A DNA stretch of 64,000 nt from positions 1 to 64,000 of the forward strand of contig NZ_BCSH01000035.1 in NCBI RefSeq assembly GCF_001570765.1. The letters are read 5' to 3'. Positions within the stretch are counted from its first letter, which is position 1; each line of letters begins with the position of its first letter. The notes beneath the pieces were generated by a model. The model had not been told where the DNA came from. It did no database searches and saw nothing but the letters and a program-made list of their open reading frames with translations. Shown one piece after another: positions 45,783 to 54,597 of the stretch. The position numbers and the translations under genes were made by a program. This stretch comes from Nocardiopsis listeri NBRC 13360 (GTDB lineage Bacteria; Actinomycetota; Actinomycetes; Streptosporangiales; Streptosporangiaceae).

Positions 45783-47036
45783 ATGGCTGACCGACGACAT
45801 CGGGGGGAACCCGGCTCGACCGGCGAACACGACAGGGGTGGCGTCTTCCGACGTGCCGGCGACCCCGAAAAGCCGGACGCTTTCGAGAAGCTCTACCGCT
45901 CGCGCGAGTCCGAGCAGCGCGTGGTGGGCGAGACCCGTCGCCTTCCCCCCGCCGACCAGGTGCCCCCGCACCGCCCTCGCAAGAGACGCACCCACAGCGG
46001 CGGACGCGAGTACGACGGCCGCGGCATCCAGCGTCGCGCGAAGGAGCAGCGCAAGAAGCGCTTGCGCAACACCCTGGTCGTCCTGTTGGTCCTGCTGCTG
46101 GTGGTGCCCGGAGGCTTCTACCTGTGGGCGAACTCGCGGCTGGAGCGTGTGGAGGCCTTGCAGGACTACGAGGGCCGTCCGGACAGCGCTCGCGGCACCA
46201 CGTACATGATCGTGGGCTCCGACAGCCGAGAGGGCATGGACGAGGAACAGATGCGGGAGTTGGCCACCGGCAACGCCGAGGGCCGCCGCACCGACACCAT
46301 CATGATCCTGTACGTGCCGCGCGACGGCGAACCCACGATCGTGAGCGTGCCCCGCGACTCCTACGTCCCGATGCCCATCCCCGGCTACGCGGACAACAAG
46401 ATCAACACGGCCTTCGCCGACTCGGTGTGCGGCGCCGACGAGGAGGGCGAGGAGGTCTGCGGTGGTCCCGCTCCCCTGGTCCAGGCCTTCGAACAGGCCT
46501 CGAACGTGCGGATCGACCACTACGTCGAGATCGGCATGGGCGGCTTCGTCGACCTGGTCGACGCCGTAGGCGGCGTGGAGCTGTGCCCCGAGGAACCGAT
46601 GGCGGACCCGAAGGCGGGCCTCGACATCGAGGCGGGCTGCCAGGAGATGGACGGCGGCACCGCGCTGGGTTACGTCCGTACCCGAGCCACCCCCCGTGCC
46701 GACCTGGACCGGATCCAGCGTCAGCGCGAGTTCTTCTCGGCGTTGATCCAGGAGGCCAGTGCCCCCTCCACGATCTTCAACCCCTTCCAGTCCGTCCCCC
46801 TGGTGCTCGCCGGCACCGACACGTTCATGGTCGACGAGGGCGACAAGCTGCGTCATCTGGCGACGATGCTGCTGGCGATGCGTGGCGGCACCCAGACCAC
46901 GGCGGTACCGGTCGGTGAGACCCCCACCCTGGACGGCGTGGGTTCGGTCGTGCTGTGGGACGAGAGCCGGTCGCAGCTGATGTTCGACGCCATGAACGAG
47001 GGCGAGCCGATCCCCGAGGAGGCCATGCAGGACTGA
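45783..47036 (+). CDS. LytR-CpsA-Psr (LCP) family glycopolymer ligase
   Basis: 417 residues. A basic cytoplasmic N-terminus (1-94), one membrane helix (about 95-115) and an extracytoplasmic LCP domain: IVGSDSREG, GRRTDTIMILYV, SVPRDSYVPMP, ADNKINTAFA, DHYVEIGMGGFVDLVDAVGGV and RTRATPRADLDRIQRQREF. Conserved Asp and Arg residues of the polyprenyl-phosphate site are present. LCP proteins attach wall teichoic acid, arabinogalactan or capsule to peptidoglycan. A polysaccharide operon lies 7.5 kb on. Confidence 0.92.
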   Translation: MADRRHRGEPGSTGEHDRGGVFRRAGDPEKPDAFEKLYRSRESEQRVVGETRRLPPADQVPPHRPRKRRTHSGGREYDGRGIQRRAKEQRKKRLRNTLVVLLVLLLVVPGGFYLWANSRLERVEALQDYEGRPDSARGTTYMIVGSDSREGMDEEQMRELATGNAEGRRTDTIMILYVPRDGEPTIVSVPRDSYVPMPIPGYADNKINTAFADSVCGADEEGEEVCGGPAPLVQAFEQASNVRIDHYVEIGMGGFVDLVDAVGGVELCPEEPMADPKAGLDIEAGCQEMDGGTALGYVRTRATPRADLDRIQRQREFFSALIQEASAPSTIFNPFQSVPLVLAGTDTFMVDEGDKLRHLATMLLAMRGGTQTTAVPVGETPTLDGVGSVVLWDESRSQLMFDAMNEGEPIPEEAMQD

Positions 47037-47193
47037 GCCGGATCGGCGACATCGTCGCGTCCTCGCGCCCGGCCCCGTCACCGTCGTGGCAATCCCCCGA
47101 TTCCACGGCCGGTACGGGGCCGGTGCGCGTCCGGGGCAGTACGGCGGAAAACCCGTTCGGGGTTTCGGGGTTCGGGGGTTTGTGGAGAAAGTC

Positions 47194-47225
47194 GAAGGGC
47201 CCGTCACCGGAGTGACGGGCCCTTC
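47194..47225 (+). terminator. Terminator after the LCP gene
   Basis: GAAGGGCCCGTCAC (47194-47207) pairs perfectly with 47212-47225 around CGGA, a 14-bp stem with a stable tetraloop, followed by TTCG. Confidence 0.88.
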
Positions 47226-47371
47226 TTCGTGACGTTCCGTACTGTGCGCGCCTACCCCCCAGCGGGCGCACGGCCGGCACGTCGGCTCGTGGTGGCCGAG
47301 GGGCGCGAAACCCGCTCTGGCCTGCCGATTCTCACCGGCGTGTCTCCACCATAAGTCAAAGTTCACCAAAG

Positions 47372-47404
47372 GTGCGAATCGTATGTACGTGTCATACGTC
47401 GCAC
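47372..47404. promoter_or_regulatory. Two-part palindrome, possible operator
   Basis: GTGCGA (47372-47377) pairs with TCGCAC (47399-47404) and CGTATG (47380-47385) with CATACG (47393-47398), a 12-bp dyad with a 2-nt bulge and 7-nt centre. No start codon follows within a plausible distance on either strand, so its target is unclear. Confidence 0.4.
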
Positions 47405-47594
47405 TAGGGCCGGGAACTCCCTCTCGACACCATCATCTTCCCACCACCGACGCTTCCATGGGGTCCGAACAGAGGAAACACGCCGGGTGAGTTCATCGAT
47501 TGCGCGAACTCGAAACCCCATGAAAACGGCATTTCATCGCGTATCGACCCGGCTTCCCGAGCCCGCGCTCACGACCGACCCCGGAGACGACGAG

Positions 47595-47624
47595 GCCCGG
47601 GTGTCCCCTGGGGGCCACCCGGGC
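47595..47624. terminator. Terminator downstream of icd
   Basis: GCCCGGGTG (47595-47603) pairs with CACCCGGGC (47616-47624), a 9-bp perfect stem about 65 bases past the icd stop on the minus strand. Confidence 0.75.
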
Positions 47625-47688
47625 GTGAGCGGTGTCTCAGCGTGGGCGCCGGCTCAAGACGCCCTCGTGAGGAACCCTCCGCTCCTGC

Positions 47689-48906
47689 CTAGCCGAGACG
47701 CTTGCTCAGGTTCTCGTCCAGCGCGGCGAGGAACTGCTCGGTGGTCAGCCACTCCTGCTCGGAGCCGACCAGCAGAGCGAGGTCCTTGGTCATCTGGCCA
47801 CCCTCGACGGTCTTGACGACGACGTCCTCGAGGGTGTTGGCGAACTCGATGACCTTCGGGGTGTTGTCCAGCTTGCCCCGGTGCTCCAGACCGCGGGTCC
47901 ACGCGAAGATGGAGGCGATCGGGTTGGTCGAGGTGGGCTTGCCCTGCTGGTGCTGACGGTAGTGACGGGTCACGGTGCCGTGGGCGGCCTCGGCCTCGAC
48001 GGTACGGCCGTCCGCGGTGCGCAGCACCGAGGTCATCAGGCCGAGCGAGCCGTAGCCCTGGGCGACGGTGTCGGACTGGACGTCACCGTCGTAGTTCTTG
48101 CACGCCCAGACGTAGCCGCCCTCCCACTTGAGCGCGGCCGCGACCATGTCGTCGATCAGACGGTGCTCGTAGCTGATGCCCGCGGCGGCGAACTTGTCCT
48201 TGAACTCCGTCTCGAAGACCTCCTCGAACACGTCCTTGAACATGCCGTCGTAGGCCTTGAGGATGGTGTTCTTGGTGGACAGGTAGACCGGGTAGTTGCG
48301 GTCCAGGCCGTAGTTGAGGCTGGCGCGCGCGAAGTCCTCGATGGACTTGCGGTAGTTGTACATGCCCATCGCGACACCGCCCGCCTCGGGGAAGTTCGCG
48401 ACGTCGAACTCGACCGGCTGGCTGCCGTCGGCCGGGGTGTAGGTCATGGTGACCGTGCCGGGGCCGGGCACCTTGAAGTCGGTGGCCTTGTACTGGTCGC
48501 CGTGGGCGTGACGGCCGATGATGACCGGCTTGGTCCAGCCCGGCACCAGCCGCGGCACGTTCTCGCAGATGATGGGCTCGCGGAAGACGACGCCGCCGAG
48601 GATGTTGCGGATGGTGCCGTTGGGCGACCGCCACATCTTCTTCAGGCCGAACTCCTCGACCCGGGCCTCGTCCGGCGTGATGGTGGCGCACTTGACGCCG
48701 ACACCGTGCTCCTTGATGGCGTTGGCCGCGTCGACGGTGATCTGGTCGTCGGTACGGTCACGCTCCTCGATGCCCAGGTCGTAGTACTTCAGGTCGACGT
48801 CGAGGTACGGCAGGATCAGACGGTCCTTGATGAAGGACCAGATGATCCGGGTCATCTCGTCGCCGTCGAGCTCGACTACGGGGTTCTCGACCTTGATCTT
48901 GGCCAT
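47689..48906 (-). CDS. icd: NADP-dependent isocitrate dehydrogenase (homodimeric type)
   Basis: 405 residues of the eukaryote-like type II subfamily: [56 protein letters not shown] and [11 protein letters not shown], with substrate Arg and metal Asp positions kept. It oxidises isocitrate to 2-oxoglutarate and is a main NADPH source. The long 5' region (48907-49093) contains a palindrome that may be its control site. It ends at a terminator. Confidence 0.95.
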   Translation of the reverse strand: MAKIKVENPVVELDGDEMTRIIWSFIKDRLILPYLDVDLKYYDLGIEERDRTDDQITVDAANAIKEHGVGVKCATITPDEARVEEFGLKKMWRSPNGTIRNILGGVVFREPIICENVPRLVPGWTKPVIIGRHAHGDQYKATDFKVPGPGTVTMTYTPADGSQPVEFDVANFPEAGGVAMGMYNYRKSIEDFARASLNYGLDRNYPVYLSTKNTILKAYDGMFKDVFEEVFETEFKDKFAAAGISYEHRLIDDMVAAALKWEGGYVWACKNYDGDVQSDTVAQGYGSLGLMTSVLRTADGRTVEAEAAHGTVTRHYRQHQQGKPTSTNPIASIFAWTRGLEHRGKLDNTPKVIEFANTLEDVVVKTVEGGQMTKDLALLVGSEQEWLTTEQFLAALDENLSKRLG

Positions 48907-49058
48907 GGCTGTGTGGCTGTCCCTTCAGTCTTCGCTACCGCCTCATGTCGCGCGGGGCCCTCCGTCGGTTCGTGACCGACGTTCGGGCCGACGCGCGCAC
49001 GGCGATCCCCTGATCCCGCCGGGTGTCCGTGCCACCCGGGGAGGCGGTGCTTTTTCGG

Positions 49059-49076
49059 TGTCGAGGTATCTCGACA
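49059..49076. promoter_or_regulatory. Palindrome upstream of icd, possible operator
   Basis: TGTCGAG (49059-49065) and CTCGACA (49070-49076) form a perfect 7-bp dyad around GTAT, continuing into ATCAAGC. It lies about 150 bases before the icd ATG and 18 bases past the DUF3017 stop. The sequence recalls TCTCGACATCAAG-like motifs I associate with TCA-cycle genes in actinomycetes, but I cannot name the regulator. Confidence 0.4.
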
Positions 49077-49093
49077 TCAAGCTTATTAGACGC

Positions 49094-49447
49094 TCATGAG
49101 GAGAGTTGCGGCGCCACCCAGGCCAACACGATCAGCAGGACCGCGAGGGCCGTCAATGTGGCCAGATCGACCCAACGGCGGCGCACCGCCAGCAGGCCGA
49201 TCCAGTCCCTGGGCAGGAACAGGCGGAAGGTCGCCGCGAGCAACAGGGCACCGGCGATGATGGCCGGTCCGCGTTTGAAGTAGGCCGCGGCGACGACCAC
49301 GATCCCCGCCGCCAAGGCGGACAACACGAGGGCGTAGGGCACCTGGGAGAGCCAATACGGCACCTTCTCCCCTGGTGTGTCCTCACCTCCGTCATCGGGG
49401 ACGTTCCCGTCCGATCCCGCAACCTCAGCCTGCTCCGCGTCGTTCAC
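49094..49447 (-). CDS. DUF3017 membrane protein
   Basis: 117 residues from GTG 49447. An acidic N-terminus is followed by three membrane helices (about 38-56, 60-78, 92-112) with the family segment FRLFLPRDWIGLLAVRRRWVDL. DUF3017 genes typically lie close to folD in actinobacteria, as here. Function unknown. The open frame extends upstream to 49702, but that part is Arg/Pro-rich without family similarity; the true start could also be slightly different. Confidence 0.8.
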   Translation of the reverse strand: MNDAEQAEVAGSDGNVPDDGGEDTPGEKVPYWLSQVPYALVLSALAAGIVVVAAAYFKRGPAIIAGALLLAATFRLFLPRDWIGLLAVRRRWVDLATLTALAVLLIVLAWVAPQLSS

Positions 49448-49861
49448 CGCGTTCCGACCTGTTCGCTTTCCGGGTTTCCTGGCCGCCGCGCGGCTCGTCC
49501 TCAAGGTCTCCCCCGGTCGCCGGCACGGACCGGCCACCGGACGGGACGAACGCTGTCCGAAACGGAAAGACGCTCCCCCGTGGCTCATGTTCCTGGCGTT
49601 TTCGATCGGCCCCGTTGAGATACGGGTTCCGACACCGGGAGGGACCGCGCCCATTGTAGTCTCCGTCCCCGCCGACACCTCAGGGCTCACGGATACGGAC
49701 ACGGCGCGCTCGGAGAGTGATCACGACCGTTTCCCACTTCCGAGGGGGCCACAAGACCGTATTTCCAGGCCTTATCCCTCTAACTCCCAAGTAAGCGCGT
49801 AGAACACGTACCAGTCGGGTAACCCAGCCAGAGATGAGCGCACCGGTGAGCGAGGACCCCC
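49448..49861. other. Divergent gene-free region before the FHA gene
   Basis: A 414-bp stretch between DUF3017 and the FHA-HTH gene. Bases 49740-49830 are the most AT-rich and probably hold the FHA-gene promoter, but no confident -35/-10 pair or palindrome was seen. Confidence 0.4.
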
Positions 49862-50575
49862 ATGAAGCCCACACCACGTGTAGACGGAACCGTCACCCCC
49901 CGACAAGCACCCCTCCCACACCGACGCTCGTATCCACATCGACCGCGCACGGCCGGTACTGGAGGAGTCACCTTGGAGGGTCCCTACCTACGGGTCGAGG
50001 AAAGCGGAGAGGTGTGTCCGCTCTCCGGTGAGGTCACCACCGTCGGCCGTGGCGAGGGGGCGGATATCCGCCTGGACGACCGCAGCGTCTCCCAGCTGCA
50101 CGCCGAACTGATCCGCCGCGGACCCTACGTCTACGTGGTGGACCTCGGACTGTCCCGCAACGGCACCCGGGTCAACGGGCGCCCCATCGCCCGCCGCGTC
50201 CTGGAGGAAGGAGACGTGGTGAGCTTCGGCATCGCCCGCTGCCGGATCGGCGGTCTGCCCAAGGAACAGCTGAGCCCCGACAAGGTGCTGCGCCGTGGCG
50301 CGGCCCCCGAACTCACCCGCCGCGAACTGGACGTGCTCACCGCCCTGTGCAGGCCGGCGCTCTCGGAGGAGGCGTTCGTGGCCCCGGCCACCGCGCGCGA
50401 CATCGCCGAGGCCCTGGTCGTCACCGAGGCGGCGGTCAAACAGCACCTGCTACGGCTCTACCAGAAGTTCCGTATCCCGGAGGGGCAGAACCGGCGCACC
50501 CGCCTGGCCAACGAGGTGGTGGCGCTGGGTCTGGTCCGACCGATGCCGGTCGGCCACGCCCGCCGCGCCGGCTGA
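49862..50575 (+). CDS. FHA domain protein with C-terminal helix-turn-helix
   Basis: 237 residues. A basic N-terminal segment (1-38), a canonical FHA domain (about 40-130: VGRGEGADIRLDD, SVSQLHAEL, LSRNGTRVNGRPI) with the phosphothreonine-binding Arg, Ser, His and Asn, then a winged-helix/LuxR-like effector domain (TRRELDVLTALCRP, ATARDIAEALVVTEAAVKQHL). It should bind a phosphothreonine partner and DNA, making it a plausible transcription factor under Ser/Thr kinase control. GAGGA lies five bases before ATG 49862. Confidence 0.88.
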   Translation: MKPTPRVDGTVTPRQAPLPHRRSYPHRPRTAGTGGVTLEGPYLRVEESGEVCPLSGEVTTVGRGEGADIRLDDRSVSQLHAELIRRGPYVYVVDLGLSRNGTRVNGRPIARRVLEEGDVVSFGIARCRIGGLPKEQLSPDKVLRRGAAPELTRRELDVLTALCRPALSEEAFVAPATARDIAEALVVTEAAVKQHLLRLYQKFRIPEGQNRRTRLANEVVALGLVRPMPVGHARRAG

Positions 50576-50592
50576 CGCGACGGGCGGGCCAA

Positions 50593-50610
50593 AGCGCCGG
50601 CGGCGGCGCT
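50593..50610. terminator. Short stem between convergent FHA and folD genes
   Basis: AGCGCC (50593-50598) pairs with GGCGCT (50605-50610) around GGCGGC, 18 bases past the FHA-gene stop and touching the folD stop. Confidence 0.5.
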
Positions 50611-51469
50611 AAACGGTAGAAACGGCTTGGCGTTCGGCGGCCTCGACCACGTTGACCAGCAGCATCGCGCGGGTCATCGGGCCCACTCCGCCCGGGTTCG
50701 GGGACATGTACCCGGCGACCTCGGGGACGTCGAGGGCGACGTCCCCGACCAGGCCGTCGTCGGTGCGCGAGACACCCACGTCCAGCACCGCGGCACCCGG
50801 CTTGACCATGTCCTTGGTGATGAGCCCGGGCACGCCCGCGCCGGCGACGATGACGTCGGCCTTGCGGGTGTGCTCGGCCAGGTCACGGGTGCCCGTGTGG
50901 CACAGGGTGACGGTGGCGTTCTCCGATCGGCGGGTCAGCAGCAGGCCGAGGGGGCGGCCCACGGTCACGCCACGGCCCACCACGACGACCTCGGCGCCCT
51001 TGATCGGCACCTCGTAGCGGCGCAGCAGCTCCACGATGCCGCGCGGGGTGCACGGCAGCGGGGCCTTCTCCATGAGGACGAGCTTGCCCAGGTTGACCGG
51101 CTGGAGGCCGTCGGCGTCCTTGACCGGGTCGATCAGGCCGAGCACCCGGTTCTCGTCGAGTCCCTTGGGCAGCGGCAGCTGCACGATGTAACCGGTACAG
51201 GCCGGATCCTCGTTGAGCTCGTGGACGGCCTGCTCCACCTGCTCCTGGGAGGCGTCGGCGGGCAGGTCGCGGCGGATGCTCGCGATGCCCACCTGCGCGC
51301 AGTCGCGGTGCTTGCCGCGCACGTAGGAGTGGCTGCCCGGGTCATCACCGACCAGGACGGTGCCCAGCCCGGGGGTGACGCCCTTGGCGTGCAGCTTCGC
51401 CACCCGCTCCGTCAGTTCCTCGCGAATGGCCTTCGCGGTGGCCTTTCCGTCCAGAACGATCGCGCTCAT
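50609..51469 (-). CDS. folD: Bifunctional methylenetetrahydrofolate dehydrogenase/cyclohydrolase
   Basis: 286 residues. Conserved FolD motifs: [14 protein letters not shown] (with the catalytic-site Tyr and Lys), [22 protein letters not shown], the NADP fold [17 protein letters not shown] and [17 protein letters not shown]. It interconverts methylene-, methenyl- and formyl-tetrahydrofolate. It lies nine bases after purH on the same strand, and its product 10-formyl-THF is the donor for both PurN and PurH, so the three genes form a functional operon. Confidence 0.96.
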   Translation of the reverse strand: MSAIVLDGKATAKAIREELTERVAKLHAKGVTPGLGTVLVGDDPGSHSYVRGKHRDCAQVGIASIRRDLPADASQEQVEQAVHELNEDPACTGYIVQLPLPKGLDENRVLGLIDPVKDADGLQPVNLGKLVLMEKAPLPCTPRGIVELLRRYEVPIKGAEVVVVGRGVTVGRPLGLLLTRRSENATVTLCHTGTRDLAEHTRKADVIVAGAGVPGLITKDMVKPGAAVLDVGVSRTDDGLVGDVALDVPEVAGYMSPNPGGVGPMTRAMLLVNVVEAAERQAVSTV

Positions 51470-51478
51470 GTGTTTCCC

Positions 51479-53044
51479 CTAGTGGAAGAAGTGGCGGGTG
51501 CCGGTGAGGTACATGGTGACCCCCACGGCCTCGGCGGCGGCGATGACCTCGTCGTCGCGCACGGAACCGCCCGGCTGGACGACGGCGCTCACCCCGGCCT
51601 CGGTGAGGATCTCCAGGCCGTCCGCGAACGGGAAGAACGCGTCGCTGGCCGCGACCGAACCCTTGACCCGGTCGGCGGCGCGGGTGACCGCCAGGCGCGC
51701 GGAGTCGACGCGGTTGACCTGACCCATGCCCACACCGATGGTCGCACCGTCGGTGGCGAGGAGGATCGCGTTGGACTTGACCGCACGCACGGCCTTCCAG
51801 GCGAAGGCGAGGTCGGCGAGGATGGCCTCGTCGGCGGGGGTGCCGGTGGCCAGGGTCCAGGTGAAGGGGTCATCGCCCTGGGCGTCGATGACGTCGGTGT
51901 CCTGGACCAGCAGGCCGCCACTGATCTGACGGGTCTCCTGACGGGAGCCCCGCGCCGGGTCGGCGACGACCAGCAGGCGGATGTTCTTCTTCTTGGAGAG
52001 GGTGGCGACGGCCTCGTCGGTGAACGCGGGGGCGACCACGACCTCGGTGAAGATCTCGGAGATCTGCGCGGCCAACTCGGCGCCGACCTCGCGGTTGGTG
52101 GCGATCACACCACCGAACGCGGACACCGGGTCGCAGGCGTGTGCCTTGCGGTGGGCCTCGGCGTTGTCGACGCCCACGGCGATCCCGCAGGGGTTGGCGT
52201 GCTTGATGATGGCCACGCACGGCTGTTCGAAGTCGTAGGCGGCGCGCAGGGCGGCGTCGGAGTCGACGTAGTTGTTGTACGACATCGCCTTGCCGTGCAG
52301 CTGCTCCGCGCCGGCCAGACCACCGCTCGCACCGGTCTCGGTGTAGAGCGCGGCCTTCTGGTGCGGGTTCTCCCCGTAGCGCAGGGTGTCCTGTCGGCTG
52401 TACACCGAAGCGCGGAAGTCCGGCCAACCGGTCTCCGTCGCCTCACCGTCGGGGGCGTAGGTGGAAGCGAACCAGTCGGCGACCGCGGCGTCGTAGGCCG
52501 CGGTGTGCTGGAAGGCCTTCCCGGCCAGGGCCTTGCGCCGATCGAGGGTGAACCCGCCGCCACGCACGTCCTCCAGCACCGTGTCGTAGGCGGTCGGGTC
52601 GACCACGATCGCCACGCTGGCGTGGTTCTTGGCGGAGGCGCGGACCATGGCGGGGCCACCGATGTCGATCTTCTCGATGCAGTCGGCCTCGGAGGCGCCC
52701 GAGGCGACGGTGTCGGAGAAGGGATAGAGGTTGACCACGACCAGGTCGAAGGGGGCGATGCCCAGCTCGTCGATCTTGGCGACGTGCTCGGGGTTGCCCT
52801 GGTCGGCGAGCAGTCCGGCGTGGACCGCGGGGTGGAGGGTCTTGACCCGACCCTCCATGATCTCGGGGAAGCCCGTGACGTCCTCGACCGGGGTGACGGC
52901 GACACCCGCCTCGGTGAGCTTGGCCGCGGTCGAGCCGGTGGAGACGATCTCCACCCCGGCAGCGGCCAGGCCGGCGCCCAGCTCCGTCAGACCGGTCTTG
53001 TCGTACACACTGATCAACGCACGCCTGATGGCCTGTCGGGTCAC
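51479..53044 (-). CDS. purH: Bifunctional AICAR formyltransferase/IMP cyclohydrolase
   Basis: 521 residues. The N-terminal IMP cyclohydrolase domain ([32 protein letters not shown]) is followed by the AICAR transformylase domain ([28 protein letters not shown] and the C-terminal [15 protein letters not shown]). It catalyses the last two steps of IMP synthesis. GTG 53044 overlaps the purN stop as GTGA, so the two are translationally coupled. Confidence 0.97.
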   Translation of the reverse strand: MTRQAIRRALISVYDKTGLTELGAGLAAAGVEIVSTGSTAAKLTEAGVAVTPVEDVTGFPEIMEGRVKTLHPAVHAGLLADQGNPEHVAKIDELGIAPFDLVVVNLYPFSDTVASGASEADCIEKIDIGGPAMVRASAKNHASVAIVVDPTAYDTVLEDVRGGGFTLDRRKALAGKAFQHTAAYDAAVADWFASTYAPDGEATETGWPDFRASVYSRQDTLRYGENPHQKAALYTETGASGGLAGAEQLHGKAMSYNNYVDSDAALRAAYDFEQPCVAIIKHANPCGIAVGVDNAEAHRKAHACDPVSAFGGVIATNREVGAELAAQISEIFTEVVVAPAFTDEAVATLSKKKNIRLLVVADPARGSRQETRQISGGLLVQDTDVIDAQGDDPFTWTLATGTPADEAILADLAFAWKAVRAVKSNAILLATDGATIGVGMGQVNRVDSARLAVTRAADRVKGSVAASDAFFPFADGLEILTEAGVSAVVQPGGSVRDDEVIAAAEAVGVTMYLTGTRHFFH

Positions 53045-53682
53045 CGGTTCTCCTCTGTGTCGGTGCGGCCGAACCGCACGTGCCTACCGTCGATGGTCCA
53101 GCCCTCGCGGGCGAGCCGGCCGACCGTGTCGACCAGCATGCGCCGCTCCACGACCTTGATCCGTTCGTGGAGGGCGGACTCGTCGTCACCGTCCTCGACG
53201 GGCACCGTGAACTGGTCGATGATCGGACCGGAGTCGACGCCCTCGTCGAGGAAGTGGATGGTGGTGCCGGTGATGCGGACACCATGGGCGAGCGCGTCGC
53301 GTACCGCGTGCGCGCCGGGAAAGGAGGGGAGCAGGGCCGGGTGGATGTTGACCGCTTGGTGGCGGCCCACCACGGCGGGGCCGAGGATGCGCATGAATCC
53401 GGCGGAGACGACCAGGTCGGGCTCGTGCTCGGCGATCCGGTCGGACATGGCGGTGTCCCACTCGGCGCGGTCGGTGTAGGCGCGGAAGGGCACCACGAAC
53501 GTGGGTACGCCCGCGGCCTCGGCCACCTCCACCCCGCGGGTTCCTTCACGGTCGGCGCCGACGGCGACGATCTCCGCCCCGTAGGCGGGGTCCTTCGCGG
53601 CTTCCATCAGGGCGGCCATGTTGCTGCCCGTCCCCGATATGAGAACCACCACTCGCGCGGACAAAGCGTGCTTCTCCCTCAT
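53041..53682 (-). CDS. purN: Phosphoribosylglycinamide formyltransferase
   Basis: 213 residues from ATG 53682. Motifs: [18 protein letters not shown] (phosphate loop), [18 protein letters not shown] with catalytic Asn and His, and the [12 protein letters not shown] segment with catalytic Asp. It formylates GAR with 10-formyl-THF in purine synthesis. An in-frame extension to 53793 is Arg-rich and lacks similarity. No ribosome site is obvious. First gene of purN-purH-folD. Confidence 0.95.
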   Translation of the reverse strand: MREKHALSARVVVLISGTGSNMAALMEAAKDPAYGAEIVAVGADREGTRGVEVAEAAGVPTFVVPFRAYTDRAEWDTAMSDRIAEHEPDLVVSAGFMRILGPAVVGRHQAVNIHPALLPSFPGAHAVRDALAHGVRITGTTIHFLDEGVDSGPIIDQFTVPVEDGDDESALHERIKVVERRMLVDTVGRLAREGWTIDGRHVRFGRTDTEENR

Positions 53683-53948
53683 GTGTAGAAGAACGGTGTG
53701 GGAACACCGGGTCCCCACTTCCGGGGGCGCCGGGGGACGGCGCAGCATCCGGAAAAATCGCGTACGCCGGGCATGATCGACTGGCATGGGCACAGTCGGC
53801 CCGTCCGCGCTCCCACCCTATCGGGCCGGGTAGCGTCTACCCCACGCGGACCTTGAGTTCCCCGCACACACGAAGAGCCCCGCCTCCGTCCCGGCGGAGG
53901 CGGTCCACGGCGCCCCACCTGCACCGGCGCCACCGAAGGAGTGAACCT

Positions 53949-54341
53949 GTGACCGACAACAGCCCGGAGACCCAGGCCGACGACCGTTCCCCGAAGGTCG
54001 AGCGAGGCGGCCTGTGGGGTCTGTTCCTGGGCCTGGCGGGCCTGTTGTTCCCGCCCTATAGCGGTGTGCTGTCCGCGATGGGCGTGGTGCAGGGTCTGCG
54101 GGCCCGTCGGGCCGCGCGGACCAACGCTTCCGAGGCCCCGGGGGCCCTGTCGAGCATGGTCCTCGGCGTGGTCGGTGTGGTCATCTCCGCGTCGATGCTC
54201 TCCGTCCTGTTCGTCTACAACGACCAGGTCACCGAGTACCGGGACTGCGCGGCGCGTGCGCACACGGTCTCCTCGCAGAAAGCGTGCGACGAGGCATGGG
54301 AGTCCGGCACCGGCCTTCCCCCGGTGGTCGTCGGAGGGTAG
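53949..54341 (+). CDS. Small membrane protein, DUF4190-like
   Basis: 130 residues from GTG 53949 (AAGGAG seven bases upstream). A polar acidic N-terminus, two membrane helices (about 22-45 and 70-95) separated by a basic loop (RARRAARTNASEA), and a short outer tail with two cysteines (RDCAARA, KACDEAW). The layout resembles DUF4190-type proteins. Function unknown. It is divergent from purN and followed by a strong terminator that isolates it from the polysaccharide operon. Confidence 0.72.
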   Translation: MTDNSPETQADDRSPKVERGGLWGLFLGLAGLLFPPYSGVLSAMGVVQGLRARRAARTNASEAPGALSSMVLGVVGVVISASMLSVLFVYNDQVTEYRDCAARAHTVSSQKACDEAWESGTGLPPVVVGG

Positions 54342-54384
54342 CTCCGGCCTCCCGCATCACGGGGGTGCCCGTTCACGTTCGGTG

Positions 54385-54413
54385 AGGGGCGGCGGGATGA
54401 TCCCGCCGCCCCT
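54385..54413 (+). terminator. Terminator upstream of the polysaccharide operon
   Basis: AGGGGCGGCGGGAT (54385-54398) pairs perfectly with 54400-54413, 14 bp around a single G, followed by TTTCCTGT. It is the most intrinsic-like terminator in the window. Confidence 0.85.
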
Positions 54414-54540
54414 TTCCTGTGCCCATAGGCCGAACACCCGACTTATCCCCACAGATCTTCCCTGGTCGAACCAGTTTCCGGACACCTTCGACAAGAAAAA
54501 GGGTTGTTTCTCAAACCACCAGGCGCACCCAAAGGGATTA

Positions 54541-54570
54541 CACTTAGTATGCAATCGTTTACTAAAAGTG
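54541..54570. promoter_or_regulatory. AT-rich inverted repeat before the polysaccharide operon
   Basis: CACTTAGTA (54541-54549) faces TACTAAAAGTG (54560-54570), an inverted repeat with a 2-nt insertion. It lies 28 bases before the first gene in the most AT-rich stretch of the region, so it may be promoter or operator. Confidence 0.4.
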
Positions 54571-54597
54571 CTGCCATGTCTGCGTGGAGAGGACCCG

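Larger units (their letters stand above)
47037..47688. other. 652-bp gene-free region between the LCP gene and icd
   Basis: No credible gene. It holds two terminators (47194-47225 and 47595-47624), a 33-bp palindrome (47372-47404), and a G-run cluster (three runs of four to five G at 47159-47178). The middle is AT-richer than its surroundings. Confidence 0.6.

Noticed and set aside
47132-47180. Cluster of G-runs, possible G-quadruplex
   Set aside because: Only three closely spaced runs of four or more G with a distant fourth; in 70% G+C DNA this is expected by chance and it sits just before a plain terminator.
47487-47816. GTG-initiated 109-codon frame
   Set aside because: Lacks a ribosome site, crosses the icd terminator and overlaps the icd 3' end in antisense; no motif.
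49448-49702. Longer N-terminus for the DUF3017 protein
   Set aside because: The extension is Arg/Pro/Ser-rich, unlike family members, and GTG 49447 gives the usual length.
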